64,000 nt of DNA from Chitinophaga eiseniae. Its GTDB lineage: Bacteria; Bacteroidota; Bacteroidia; Chitinophagales; Chitinophagaceae. Shown piece by piece: positions 1 through 8,440 of this stretch. Where the stretch lies: positions 124,001-188,000 of the forward strand of contig NZ_FUWZ01000004.1 in NCBI RefSeq assembly GCF_900167135.1, in the 5' to 3' direction. The notes beneath the pieces were generated by a model that made no database searches, was not told the origin of the DNA, and worked only from the letters and a program-made list of their open reading frames with translations. Position numbers and translations under genes: made by a program. Position 1 is the first letter of the stretch; each line of letters begins with the position of its first letter.

Positions 1-52
1 ATCCTTATAACGAATTTATTTTCATTAACTTTAAAGCGCACACAGCGCATAG

Positions 53-92
53 AGGTGCTTCATCGGCCGATGAGGCACCTTCTTCTTTTTTT
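53..92 (+). terminator. Rho-independent terminator of an upstream off-window gene
   Basis: Positions 53-80 form a near-perfect palindrome (pairs 53:80 to 66:67 with a single T-G wobble at 59:74), followed by a T-rich run at 80-92. This is the classic shape of an intrinsic terminator for a plus-strand gene ending left of the window. Confidence 0.8.
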
Positions 93-149
93 GTGTCAGA
101 TTTTTATAAGCCGGCCGGCGCCTGGCTGTCAACCTTAACTAAAACGCCT

Positions 150-374
150 ATGCATCCTTATTCTGAATGGACAGTAATATTGGTTTTTCTCGTCATTGAA
201 GTGGCACTGATCGTGAAATATGGCGGGAGAGTGGTGGAGACCTACCGTCAATACCGGGAAAATGAGGTCCATGGCGTGATACTGGCCTTCAGGATCATTC
301 TCTTCATGCTGCTGCTCACGGCTGCAGTCCTGCTGGACATCGTTTTGTGGCCAACCGGAAAAGAAACGCCATGA
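150..374 (+). CDS. Small two-TM membrane protein of unknown function
   Basis: From ATG 150 the product is 74 aa. It has two hydrophobic segments (about residues 8-23 and 43-64) with a short basic loop between them, and I recognise no family. A longer version from GTG 93 (93 aa) is possible, but that codon sits directly at the end of the terminator T-run, so ATG 150 is preferred. The gene lies about 65 bp upstream of the sensor kinase on the same strand. A link in function is only a guess. It could also be a chance ORF, although the two clean membrane segments argue for a real gene. Confidence 0.45.
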   Translation: MHPYSEWTVILVFLVIEVALIVKYGGRVVETYRQYRENEVHGVILAFRIILFMLLLTAAVLLDIVLWPTGKETP

Positions 375-403
375 TGCAGCCCGGGCATGAAGGCCGGGTA
401 TGC

Positions 404-432
404 TTGATAAGCCAATTTTCGCGGTATATTTG
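404..432 (+). promoter_or_regulatory. Bacteroidetes-type promoter of the sensor kinase gene
   Basis: The -7 element TATATTTG at 425-432 matches TAnnTTTG. A TTG triplet lies 18 bp upstream, near 404-406, in the -33 position. The predicted transcript start is at or very near ATG 440, so the mRNA would be leaderless or start at a later ATG. Confidence 0.55.
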
Positions 433-439
433 CAGTCCT

Positions 440-1765
440 ATGCATAAGGGTCCTTCTGGCTATCTATACCAACTTACACTGCGAGCGTGGAATTCCATCG
501 TCAATGTTGGCGTAAGTCCGCTGATGCCCTTTATTGAGTCCAGGCGTACCCGGTTGTTAAATCTGCTGGCCATTCCCTGCATTCCTTTTATGTTGTTTTT
601 TGCGGTGCTGAACTGTTACCAGGGGCGCTATCTTTTATCTGTCTTTAACCTGCTGACCAGCGGGATCAACGTATTTGTATTATGGCTGCACCGGAAACAG
701 CGCTACCTGAGCGCCCGCATGGTGGCCATCCTTTGCAGTGTGCTGATATATACCTTTACAGGGCTTTTCTTTCATAACGGCGCAGAATATTTCCTGCTCA
801 ATATCCTGATCTGCTGCTTGCTGGTATACGACAATAAATGGCTCAACGCCGGACTGGGCGTACTGATCATTACCGCTTTCCTGCTGATCGTGTTCATGCC
901 GCAACACTGGCGCTTTGCCGATCCCGTGCCGCAAAGCAGGGTATGGGCCAATGTGGCCACTTCCCTGCTGTTTATCATCATTGCGCTGAGTTTTTTCAAA
1001 CATATCCAGTCAGATTACCAGCGGGAGATAGAAAAACAACGGGAGGCGCTGGCAACCATGAACAAGGACAAGGAAAAACTTTTCTCGATCGTGGCGCATG
1101 ATATCCGCAGTCCGCTCGCTACACTGGAAATTCTGCTGGATATGTTCCAGAAAGGAGAGTATCCGGAAAATGAAATGGAAGAGGCTGCCGCAATGCTGCA
1201 TAAAAAGATATCGCAGTTGGGAGGGTCGCTGGACAATGTGCTGCGCTGGAGCTCCCGCAGTATGAAGGGCATTCAGGCACAGGCCGTTAATTTTTATCTC
1301 GGGGTCCTGACAACAGAAGTATTGTATTTTTTTGAGATGACTATCCAGCAGAAGGGTATCCGGATGGAAACCAGCATCCCGGAGGACCTGATGTTGTATG
1401 CCGATAAAGACCAGGTGTCTGTGATCCTGCGTAATTTTTTGAGCAACGCACTCAAATTCAGCTACGCCGGCGGCGTGATTGAACTAAAGGCCCAGGCTGT
1501 GGGTGCTCAGGTGGCCATCAGTATTACCGACCATGGCACCGGTATGCCGCCTACCCAGGTGCTGCACCTGTTTTCCTACAACCAGAGCCCCGGCTACGGT
1601 ACCAACGGAGAGCGCGGGACCGGCCTCGGACTCATTCTCTGTAAGGAGTTTGCCCAGCAAAACGGAGGGACCATCACCGTAGAAAGCAACGTTGACAAAG
1701 GCACCCGTTTCACTGTGTATCTGCCCATCGGCATCACCGCCGGCGGAGACGCGCCCTCTTCCTAA
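440..1765 (+). CDS. Membrane sensor histidine kinase
   Basis: This 441-aa protein (from ATG 440) has about six membrane-spanning segments in its first 190 residues, a short linker helix, and then a HisKA/HATPase_c core. The phosphoacceptor histidine is H220 in the motif AHDIRSP. The N-box reads LRNFLSNALKFS, the G1 box DHGTGMP and the G2 box GERGTGLGL, so the kinase should be active. ATG 524 (413 aa) is an alternative start, but the residues before it (NSIVNVGVSP) look like the usual N-terminus of this Bacteroidetes 7TM-kinase group. No response regulator is adjacent. The gene converges on the HxlR gene and overlaps its 3' end by 4 bp. The signal sensed cannot be read from the sequence. Confidence 0.88.
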   Translation: MHKGPSGYLYQLTLRAWNSIVNVGVSPLMPFIESRRTRLLNLLAIPCIPFMLFFAVLNCYQGRYLLSVFNLLTSGINVFVLWLHRKQRYLSARMVAILCSVLIYTFTGLFFHNGAEYFLLNILICCLLVYDNKWLNAGLGVLIITAFLLIVFMPQHWRFADPVPQSRVWANVATSLLFIIIALSFFKHIQSDYQREIEKQREALATMNKDKEKLFSIVAHDIRSPLATLEILLDMFQKGEYPENEMEEAAAMLHKKISQLGGSLDNVLRWSSRSMKGIQAQAVNFYLGVLTTEVLYFFEMTIQQKGIRMETSIPEDLMLYADKDQVSVILRNFLSNALKFSYAGGVIELKAQAVGAQVAISITDHGTGMPPTQVLHLFSYNQSPGYGTNGERGTGLGLILCKEFAQQNGGTITVESNVDKGTRFTVYLPIGITAGGDAPSS

Positions 1766-2202
1766 ACAGCTTTGGCCAGCGTGCGGCGGCCCCGGATCAC
1801 AGGCTTATCTTTTTTTATCTCCACACACTCACCGTCGGTATGCATGGTTTTCTGTTTGTTTTCCATCAGTTGACGGAAGGTTTCCATGTACTCCGCCCCC
1901 CATGTTTCCATAGAAGCCACAACAGGCAACATCGATTCGCCGAAAGGCGTCATGAAATATTCCACTTTGGGCGGCATCTCCGGATAAATCACCCTTTTGA
2001 TGATACCATGAAATTCCAGCTCCCGCAACTGCAGGTCCAGTACCCGGCGGCTGGCGGAAGGAATAGCGCGCTGTAGTTCAGCGGGCCTCCGCACATTATT
2101 GGCGATCAGGTAGATGAGATAGGATTTCCATTTCCCGCCGATAATTTCCATCAGAATGGCCATGCCGCAGCTGAAGTCTTTCGGAATTTTCTTTTCGTAC
2201 AT
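1762..2202 (-). CDS. HxlR-family winged-helix transcriptional regulator
   Basis: A 146-aa protein with the HxlR/DUF24 winged-helix fold over residues 12-105. It has the hallmark GGKWKSYLIYLI helix, a recognition region (SASRRVLDLQLRELE) and the wing P-KVEYFMTPFGESMLP. The N-terminal Cys12 sits where several HxlR proteins carry a redox- or electrophile-sensing cysteine; that role is inference. It is divergent from a short-chain dehydrogenase, and the 137-bp gap contains a palindrome (2255-2276) that is the likely operator. The probable job is repression of the SDR gene and itself in response to a reactive small molecule. Confidence 0.9.
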   Translation of the reverse strand: MYEKKIPKDFSCGMAILMEIIGGKWKSYLIYLIANNVRRPAELQRAIPSASRRVLDLQLRELEFHGIIKRVIYPEMPPKVEYFMTPFGESMLPVVASMETWGAEYMETFRQLMENKQKTMHTDGECVEIKKDKPVIRGRRTLAKAV

Positions 2203-2224
2203 CGTCGTCAGTTTTATACACGGA

Positions 2225-2232
2225 CAAATTTA
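2225..2232 (-). promoter_or_regulatory. Predicted -7 element for the HxlR gene
   Basis: Read on the minus strand, positions 2232-2225 give TAAATTTG, an exact TAnnTTTG match 23 bp upstream of the HxlR start codon. The palindromic operator lies immediately upstream, over the -33 region. Confidence 0.55.
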
Positions 2233-2254
2233 TCCCTATTTCCCCAAACGGAGA

Positions 2255-2276
2255 ATACGGAAAAAATTATCCGTAT
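2255..2276. promoter_or_regulatory. Candidate HxlR operator (7-8-7 palindrome)
   Basis: ATACGGA (2255-2261) and TCCGTAT (2270-2276) form a perfect 7-bp inverted repeat around an 8-bp AT spacer. It sits between divergently transcribed hxlR-like and SDR genes, where an HxlR dimer would be expected to bind. Confidence 0.6.
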
Positions 2277-2339
2277 CCGAACATTATCGCCGTTATTGAT
2301 GCTTTCATTTTATCTCCGTCCCTTTGTGTTGTCAAAAAA

Positions 2340-3146
2340 ATGAACAACATCCACAAAAAAATCATCAACATGAAACAGGGAAAATACGAAGGAAAAAAAG
2401 CGGTAGTGACCGGAGGAACACACGGCATCGGACTGGCCACCGTAAAGATGTTACTGGCAGAAGGCGCTGAAGTATTATTGACTGGCCGTAATCCCGCCAA
2501 CGTGGAACAGGTACGCCGGACACTGGGCGACCGTGCCCATGCCGTTGTTTCCGATGCTGCCAGCATAACGGACATCAAAGCGCTGGGCAACATCGTCAGG
2601 GAGAAGCTGGGAAATATCGACCTGCTGTATATCAACGTGGGGATCTCTTCCCTGACATTACTGGAGACCGTCACCCCGGAAACCTATGACCAGGCGTTTG
2701 CCGTCAACACCCGCGGCAGCTACTTCACCGTACAGCAGCTGGTGCCGCTCATCATTCGCGGAGGGTCCATCGTTTTCACCACGTCCGTGGCCGATAATTC
2801 CGGTTATGCCGGCATGAGCGTGTATGCGGGCACCAAAGCGGCGCTGCGGGCCTTCGCCAAAAACTTTGCGGCGGAACTGCTGCCAAAGGGCATCCGGGTG
2901 AATGCGGTCAGCCCCGGCTTCATAGATACCCCCACCATGGGCGTGACAGACGCCACGGAAGCGGAAAGGGACGCCTTCCGCAAGGCCGGCGACCTACTCA
3001 CGCCGATGGGCCGCCACGGTTCCCCCGAAGAAGTAGCCAAAGCCGTACTGTTCCTGGCTTTCGACGCTACCTTTACCACCGGCGAAGAGCTGCTGGTAGA
3101 TGGCGGTATCGGGCAACAGCTGACACCGGCTGAAAAGCTGGCCTGA
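2340..3146 (+). CDS. Short-chain dehydrogenase/reductase (classical SDR)
   Basis: A 268-aa classical SDR. It has the Rossmann cofactor motif TGGTHGIG near the N-terminus, the catalytic Ser region (TTSVADNSG) and the catalytic YxxxK (YAGTK), followed by the usual PGFIDTP segment and a C-terminal TGEELLVDGG signature. ATG 2370 (258 aa) is an equally good start and fits the family length better. It is divergent from the HxlR regulator across a palindromic operator, the arrangement typical of HxlR-controlled oxidoreductases responding to quinones, aldehydes or other electrophiles. The substrate cannot be deduced. Confidence 0.88.
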   Translation: MNNIHKKIINMKQGKYEGKKAVVTGGTHGIGLATVKMLLAEGAEVLLTGRNPANVEQVRRTLGDRAHAVVSDAASITDIKALGNIVREKLGNIDLLYINVGISSLTLLETVTPETYDQAFAVNTRGSYFTVQQLVPLIIRGGSIVFTTSVADNSGYAGMSVYAGTKAALRAFAKNFAAELLPKGIRVNAVSPGFIDTPTMGVTDATEAERDAFRKAGDLLTPMGRHGSPEEVAKAVLFLAFDATFTTGEELLVDGGIGQQLTPAEKLA

Positions 3147-3188
3147 CAGCTCAGGGTCTTTTTTCCTCAACTCGAGGGAAATTCGTTT

Positions 3189-3215
3189 GCAGTAGCCTCC
3201 CGCTACTGCATTTTT
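3189..3215 (+). terminator. Rho-independent terminator after the SDR gene
   Basis: GCAGTAGC (3189-3196) and GCTACTGC (3202-3209) form a perfect 8-bp stem with a 5-nt loop, followed by ATTTTT. It lies 43 bp after the SDR stop codon. The same stretch also holds a possible promoter for the next gene: CATTTTTG (3209-3216) with TTG (3187-3189) 19 bp upstream. Confidence 0.75.
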
Positions 3216-3277
3216 GTGTCCGGTAATAAGCGTAAAGAAAACGGAAGCTGTTTTGATTACTTAAAGCCAACAATCAT

Positions 3278-4075
3278 ATGCAACCTACAAAGTACACGTT
3301 GATTACGGGAGCCAGTTCAGGATTGGGAAAGGAATTCGCCAGGCAATGCGCCGCCGGCGGCAGAAATCTTATCCTGATGGCGCTGCCGGGCAGCAATATG
3401 TTTTCCCTCGCGGAAAGCCTCGAGCTGGAATATGGAGTGGATGTCCGGTTTTTTGAATTCGATATGACCAATACCGTCCTGCTGCAACAGACGCTGGAAG
3501 AGGTGATGTCGCAATACCAGGTCAATTTCCTGATCAACAATGCCGGGATCGGCGGTACATCGGCCATTACGGACACCTCGCTGGAACGGATTGACAGCAT
3601 TATCCAGCTGAATATCCGCAGTACGGTGATCGTTACCCGAATGCTGATTCCGCACCTGCTGCAGCATAAAGAGAGTTATATCATGAACATCGCGAGCATG
3701 GCGGCCTTTACGCCTATCGCTTATAAAACAGTGTACCCCGCTTCCAAAGCGTTCATCTCTTCCTTTTTCCTTGGCTTGCGGGAAGAGCTGGCAGGCACCG
3801 GGTTGTTTGTAAGCGTGGTGTACCCGGGGCCTATCATGACCAACTCGCATACTTCCCGCCGTATCATCGGACAGGGCTTCAAAGGCAAAATGGGACTGCT
3901 GAACACTTCGGAGATAGCGGCCATTGCACTGAAAGGCACGTTCAGCAAATGCCGGGTGATCATCCCCGGATTGATGAACCGCATCAATCATACGCTGATG
4001 CAGTTGCTGCCCTTGTCTTTCAAGCTGAAACTGGTGTCGAGGGAAGTAAAAAAGGAGATACAATTTACCATCTGA
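3278..4075 (+). CDS. Short-chain dehydrogenase/reductase
   Basis: A 265-aa SDR with TGASSGLG at residues 8-15, NNAG in LINNAGIGG and the catalytic YxxxK as YPASK. The C-terminal tail (about 40 residues, hydrophobic then basic) resembles the DltE/YqjQ-like group of SDRs acting on lipophilic substrates. It is the first gene of a co-directional run: the next SDR starts 8 bp downstream, followed by a LytS-type kinase and a LytTR regulator. The substrate is unknown. Confidence 0.87.
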   Translation: MQPTKYTLITGASSGLGKEFARQCAAGGRNLILMALPGSNMFSLAESLELEYGVDVRFFEFDMTNTVLLQQTLEEVMSQYQVNFLINNAGIGGTSAITDTSLERIDSIIQLNIRSTVIVTRMLIPHLLQHKESYIMNIASMAAFTPIAYKTVYPASKAFISSFFLGLREELAGTGLFVSVVYPGPIMTNSHTSRRIIGQGFKGKMGLLNTSEIAAIALKGTFSKCRVIIPGLMNRINHTLMQLLPLSFKLKLVSREVKKEIQFTI

Positions 4076-4083
4076 TCAAATAC

Positions 4084-5070
4084 ATGAAGACAGTACTAGT
4101 GACAGGCGCCAATGGCTTCCTGGGCTCCAATCTCACCCGGGAGCTGTACCGGCAGGGATATGACATCAAAGCGATGATCAGGCCTACGGCCGATCTGAAA
4201 GGTATTGCCGATATTCCCTGTGAAGTGTACTATGGGCATATCGACAACCCGGACGATGTGATGGCAGCAGTAGCCGGTTGCAGCATTGTGGTGCATACCG
4301 CCTGCATTACGGACCAGTGGGATATTCCCTTTGAGGAATACGAACGGATCAACTATACCGGCACCCGTCATATTGTGCAGGCCTGCATCCGGCACCAGGT
4401 GGAGCGTTTTATTTATGTAAGTACGGCCAATACCATCGGTCCGGGCAGCCGGCAACATCCGGGCAGCGAGTTGAATGGCTTCACCCTGTTTAACGCCAAT
4501 TCGGGGTACATCAACACCAAATACCTCGCCCAGCAGTATGTGCTGGAACAAGTGGCGGCAGCACGCCTGCCGGGCGTGGTGGTCAATCCCACCTTTATGC
4601 TGGGCCCCTGTGATGTAAAGCCCAGTTCAGGTAAACTGCTGCTGTACGGTTTGGGTAAGAAAGTGTTGTTCTATCCGCCGGGAGGAAAAAACTTCGTGCA
4701 TATCCAGGATGTGTGCCGCGGGATCATTAATGCGATCGCCTATGGTAAAACGGGGGACTGCTATCTGCTGGCTGGCCACAACCTCAGTTACCGTGAGTTT
4801 TTTGCCCTGGTAAACCGGGTGGCGGGAGAGAAGAAGCTGATGGTGCGTATCCCGAAGGCTGTGCTGAAAATAGCCGGGATGACGGGTTCACTGCTGCAGC
4901 GTTTTACGCGGTTTCGCAGCAAACTGAATTATTCCTCGGCCTATCTGTTGTGCATCGATAATTATTACTCAGGAAAAAAATCAGAGCGGGAGCTGCAGGT
5001 AAGGTATACGCCGATTGAAGACGCTGTCAGCGGCGCATTTAACTGGTTCCGGGAAAATAACTATTTTTAG
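4084..5070 (+). CDS. NAD-dependent epimerase/dehydratase (extended SDR, 3-beta-HSD-like)
   Basis: The start is ATG 4084, 8 bp after the previous stop, giving 328 aa. A longer in-frame version overlaps the upstream gene and is not credible. The extended-SDR features are TGANGFLGSNL at the N-terminus, YVSTANTIGPG (active-site Ser/Thr region) and YINTK as the catalytic YxxxK. The C-terminal substrate domain ends in EDAVSGAFNWFREN, typical of dihydroflavonol reductase / 3-beta-hydroxysteroid-dehydrogenase-like proteins. It is translationally close to the upstream SDR, so the two probably act on related substrates. A second protein of this class lies at 13033-14007. Confidence 0.85.
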   Translation: MKTVLVTGANGFLGSNLTRELYRQGYDIKAMIRPTADLKGIADIPCEVYYGHIDNPDDVMAAVAGCSIVVHTACITDQWDIPFEEYERINYTGTRHIVQACIRHQVERFIYVSTANTIGPGSRQHPGSELNGFTLFNANSGYINTKYLAQQYVLEQVAAARLPGVVVNPTFMLGPCDVKPSSGKLLLYGLGKKVLFYPPGGKNFVHIQDVCRGIINAIAYGKTGDCYLLAGHNLSYREFFALVNRVAGEKKLMVRIPKAVLKIAGMTGSLLQRFTRFRSKLNYSSAYLLCIDNYYSGKKSERELQVRYTPIEDAVSGAFNWFRENNYF

Positions 5071-5084
5071 GACTAAGGCATACT

Positions 5085-6161
5085 ATGAATTTCCAGGAAA
5101 ACGAACCTTTATTCTCCAGCAAACTGTTCCTGTATCTTTCCAGGATACTGGTACTATTCACTTTCAGCATCATCTTTAAGTCCTTCGATCATACGTTTGT
5201 CAATGATCTGCGGGTGATGGATGTCAGGGGGTGGACTTTCAGTGTGGTATACGTGGTGTTCGGGCTGTTGGTATGGGAAGGGGCGGTATGGCTGGCGCGG
5301 GTGCTGGAAAAAAGGATAGGCGGCGGCAGCGCTTCCCGCCGGCTGACGGTGCTATGCTGTGCGCTGGTGCTGTATGGTATGCTGGCGGCGGTGGGTTTCG
5401 GTTTTCTGTATGCCATCACCGATATCCTGCTGTTTCACCGGTATGAGGCGTGGGAAAGCTTTAAGCGGCTGAGTTACGATCTCAACTTCGGGATCTTTAT
5501 GTTTTACCTCCTGATATTGACGTTCAACGGTATCATCTATTACTATACCGCGTGGAAAGAATACCAGGTGCAGGCCGAGCGGCTGAAGCGGGAGAATATA
5601 CAGGCGCGGTATGATGCGCTGCGTAACCAGATAGACCCCCATTTCTTTTTTAATTCGCTGAGTGTGCTGACGAACCTGGTGTATAAAAGCCCGGACCTGT
5701 CGGCAGACTACATCACCCAACTGGCGAAGACCTACCGTTATATTCTCGATAAAAAGTTCGAGAACCTGGTCACCATACAGACAGAACTGGACTTCCTGGA
5801 GTCTTATCTCTTCCTGATGCGCATCCGGCATCAGCAGAGCATACAGTTCCGGATAGATATCGATGAAAAAATACGCAGCAAAGGCATGATACCGCCGGTA
5901 TCGTTGCAGCTGCTGATCGAAAACGCGATCAAACATAACCGCTTTTCTTCCGCCGATCCGCTGGTGATCACCGTTAACAGTGAAGACAGCTGCCTGGTGG
6001 TGTCAAATCACATCCGCCGCAAAGCCAGCACAGAAATATCGTCCGGCATAGGACTGGAAAATATACAGAAGCGCTATGCGCTGATCAGTGAGCAGGGAAT
6101 CGAAGTATTACAGGCCGACGACATGTTTATTGTAAAAATTCCCATTATAACTGTCACATGA
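5085..6161 (+). CDS. LytS/YehU-type sensor histidine kinase
   Basis: This 358-aa protein has four hydrophobic helices in the first 150 residues, a coiled-coil linker and a His_kinase (PF06580-type) domain. The phosphoacceptor is H186 in QIDPHFFFNSLSVL, and the N-box is LLIENAIKHN. It overlaps the downstream LytTR regulator by 4 bp (ATGA), so the pair is translationally coupled and almost certainly cognate. It follows two SDR genes on the same strand with a 14-bp gap, suggesting one transcript. Confidence 0.92.
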   Translation: MNFQENEPLFSSKLFLYLSRILVLFTFSIIFKSFDHTFVNDLRVMDVRGWTFSVVYVVFGLLVWEGAVWLARVLEKRIGGGSASRRLTVLCCALVLYGMLAAVGFGFLYAITDILLFHRYEAWESFKRLSYDLNFGIFMFYLLILTFNGIIYYYTAWKEYQVQAERLKRENIQARYDALRNQIDPHFFFNSLSVLTNLVYKSPDLSADYITQLAKTYRYILDKKFENLVTIQTELDFLESYLFLMRIRHQQSIQFRIDIDEKIRSKGMIPPVSLQLLIENAIKHNRFSSADPLVITVNSEDSCLVVSNHIRRKASTEISSGIGLENIQKRYALISEQGIEVLQADDMFIVKIPIITVT

Positions 6162-6913
6162 AGATAGTCATATTTGAAGACGAAATGCATAATGCCGAAC
6201 GCCTGATGCAACTGTTACGCCAGTACGATCCGCGGATAGAAGTGGTGGCAGTGATAGAGTCGGTGGCAGAGGGCATCAAATGGCTGGAGCAGGGCATCAC
6301 CGCGGACCTGATGATGATGGACATCCAGTTGTCCGATGGCAACTGCTTCGAAATGTTCAGCCAGGTGAAGGTAAACACGCCTATTATTTTTACGACGGCC
6401 TACGACGGTTTTGCCTTGCAGGCTTTTAAGGTGAACAGTATCGATTATCTGATGAAGCCGATAGAAACCGGGGAGCTGAACCGGGCATTACAGAAATACG
6501 AACACTTCCGGCCCTCTGCCGCTACCGCTATCAGTATCGAGAAGCTGGCCGAAGAGTTTATGAAGCGCAACAGCACCCGCTTTATCGGTAAGATCAACAA
6601 TCAGCTGGTATATGTGAAAGCACAGGATATTGCCTACCTGCATTTTTCCAAGGGTATGACAGTGGCAACTACGGTCACGAACCAACGTTTTCCGCTGGAC
6701 TACTCGCTGGACCAGATAGAGAAGATGCTGGACCGCAATGTGTTTTTCCGGATCAACCGGCAGTTTATTATCCATATTGATGCCATCAGGAAAATAACGA
6801 CCTATTACAATAGCAGATTAATTCTTCAATTAGCGCCTTATGTTGATACTGATGTTATTATTAGCCGTGAGAGGGTGGCGGAATTCAAGAGCTGGCTTGA
6901 AGGCAAAAGCTAA
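6158..6913 (+). CDS. LytTR-family response regulator
   Basis: A 251-aa regulator: receiver domain about 1-120 with phosphoacceptor D55 (MMMDIQLSD), acidic pocket E7/D8 and switch Lys in LMKPIE; then a LytTR DNA-binding domain about 145-248 (FFRINRQFIIH... motif). The start codon overlaps the kinase stop, showing a two-component pair. The target promoter is unknown; no LytTR-type direct repeat was identified confidently nearby. Confidence 0.93.
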   Translation: MKIVIFEDEMHNAERLMQLLRQYDPRIEVVAVIESVAEGIKWLEQGITADLMMMDIQLSDGNCFEMFSQVKVNTPIIFTTAYDGFALQAFKVNSIDYLMKPIETGELNRALQKYEHFRPSAATAISIEKLAEEFMKRNSTRFIGKINNQLVYVKAQDIAYLHFSKGMTVATTVTNQRFPLDYSLDQIEKMLDRNVFFRINRQFIIHIDAIRKITTYYNSRLILQLAPYVDTDVIISRERVAEFKSWLEGKS

Positions 6914-7016
6914 CGCCGTCAAGCAGTGAACAAGAGATGTCCTGCTGTACCGGGCCATCTCCGAAGCCTTCCTGTACTGATGCTTGTCCGTACGCTTCGA
7001 ATCTTCCATTACAAGT

Positions 7017-7043
7017 CGGGAACGAAATTCCCGGCTTTTTTTT
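7017..7043 (+). terminator. Rho-independent terminator after the LytTR gene
   Basis: CGGGAA (7017-7022) pairs with TTCCCG (7028-7033) around a 5-nt loop, followed by GC and eight T residues. It closes the SDR-SDR-LytS-LytTR run. Confidence 0.8.
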
Positions 7044-7045
7044 AT

Positions 7046-7053
7046 TATGTTTG
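7046..7053 (+). promoter_or_regulatory. Predicted -7 element of the surface protein gene
   Basis: TATGTTTG matches TAnnTTTG exactly and lies 23 bp upstream of ATG 7077, directly after the preceding terminator. Confidence 0.5.
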
Positions 7054-7076
7054 CGACTGGCTATTTAACCCGATAT

Positions 7077-8051
7077 ATGAAAAAAATATCCCTTTATTGT
7101 AAGTTAACTGTGTTAACCTTTTTCGTGGCTTTTTCTTGTGTACGTGCTGAAACTGTTGATCAATATACAACAGCGGTTACATTTCCTGCCGGCTATGCCG
7201 TGGGCGACTATGTGGAATTTCTGAAGGCCAGTCCCTCCGCCGTGGGTGCTTCGGGCTATTACGAAGTATCTATTGCGTATACCCGTAGCGGTATTGCTGC
7301 TGCGGCCACTTTCCTGGTGGGCGTTACCCATGCCAATCCTGATAAGTGGAGAGAAGCGGGCCGTATCAACAAGAGTGGCTTTCTGGCAGCCATGGACGAA
7401 AGCTTCACTGTGGATGTGAATGGTCAGTCCGGTAATGTGCGTTTCCGCATACGGGCCATCAATACTTATGGATCGCCTACCAATGCTGTGGGCGTAAATG
7501 TGAAAGTACGTGCCATTAACTTCAACGACAGTTGGACAGCCCTGGATGTGAGAGGCAATAACACCTCTCCCGTGGGACTGATGCCCATGACCAACGAATG
7601 GAACCTGTTTGTTGGTAACCCGCGAGATACGGCGACGGCTAATGTAGCGCTGACAGCCACTACCAACGGCAATGTTGGCATTGGTACCCGTGCACCACAA
7701 TCTAAGCTGGCGGTAGCAGGTACCATCACCGCGCAACGGGTAAAAGTGACGGCCACCGGTTGGCCTGACTATGTGTTTCACGGCGATTACCGCCTGCCTT
7801 CCCTGCAGGAAGTGGGCGAATATATCCGGGCCTATGGCCATCTTCCGGAGATACCGGCAGCGGCAGTAGTGGAGAAAGACGGGCAGGATGTAGGTGAGAT
7901 GAACAAGGCGCTGTTGAAAAAGGTGGAGGAACTGACGTTGTACCTGATGGAAGAAAATCAGCAACGTAAAAAGCTGGAAGCGGAAATGAACGCACTCAGA
8001 AGCAAACAACAGGTGCTGGAGCAACAGTTACAGGCGTTGCAGCGAAAGTAA
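7077..8051 (+). CDS. Secreted surface protein with Bacteroidetes NVGIGT/LPEIP C-terminal module
   Basis: From ATG 7077 the product is 324 aa with a clear signal peptide (residues 1-23, cleavage after VRA). A beta-rich middle is followed by a module widespread in Bacteroidetes surface and tail-fibre-like proteins: GNVGIGT, a WPDYVF segment, HLPEIP, GEMNKALLKKVEELTLYL, and a C-terminal coiled coil of about 45 residues rich in Lys, Gln and Glu. This C-terminus is thought to assist trimer folding like peptidase-S74-type chaperone tails (inference). The longer in-frame start at 6984 runs through the terminator and is rejected. A lone gene with its own promoter. Confidence 0.8.
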   Translation: MKKISLYCKLTVLTFFVAFSCVRAETVDQYTTAVTFPAGYAVGDYVEFLKASPSAVGASGYYEVSIAYTRSGIAAAATFLVGVTHANPDKWREAGRINKSGFLAAMDESFTVDVNGQSGNVRFRIRAINTYGSPTNAVGVNVKVRAINFNDSWTALDVRGNNTSPVGLMPMTNEWNLFVGNPRDTATANVALTATTNGNVGIGTRAPQSKLAVAGTITAQRVKVTATGWPDYVFHGDYRLPSLQEVGEYIRAYGHLPEIPAAAVVEKDGQDVGEMNKALLKKVEELTLYLMEENQQRKKLEAEMNALRSKQQVLEQQLQALQRK

Positions 8052-8117
8052 TTCCCCCGCTGCTTGCTTTCCTTTACCCTTTTGGGTAATTTCGGGAGGA
8101 ATCAAAGCTCTTTTCCC

Positions 8118-8418
8118 GGGATCTCTATGGCGGTACCTGGAAGCTGGCGCCGCAGGAATGTTACCTGGCGGAGAGAAGTCTTAAAACACTGGCATTGCGG
8201 GTACAACAGCATAACGCCAACGCGCTTGCATTGGCGGACTACCTGGCCTGGAAAGCCTGATTTGTCAGCCGTCCACCTCCTCGCACAGGGCATTATCAGC
8301 TGCCGCACGCCAGGAGCCGGGCATCGCTGATAACCTGCTGCGGCTTTCTGCCGGCATCGAAGAGGTAAGAGATCTGAAAGCAGACATCGAACAGGCGATA
8401 CGCCGCGCAGGCATCTGA
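8118..8418 (+). pseudogene. Remnant of a PLP-dependent trans-sulfuration enzyme (Cys/Met metabolism family)
   Basis: Two fragments in different frames match the C-terminal part of cystathionine gamma-synthase/beta-lyase-type enzymes. Frame A (8120-8260, stop TGA 8258-8260) encodes DLYGGTWKLAPQECYLAERS and then LKTLALRVQQHNANALALA, the family's active-site arginine region. Frame B (about 8275-8418) encodes TSSHRALSAAARQ and then IADNLLRLSAGIEEVRDLK, the conserved family C-terminus. About 70 residues between the two blocks and the whole N-terminal half with the PLP lysine are missing. This is a decayed gene with large deletions plus a frameshift. No intact copy lies in the window. Confidence 0.78.
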
Positions 8419-8440
8419 GATATGTTGTACCTTGCAGCCC

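Noticed and set aside
6984..7076. N-terminal extension of the surface protein
   Set aside because: It would be translated through a clear terminator and promoter; ATG 7077 gives a proper signal peptide.
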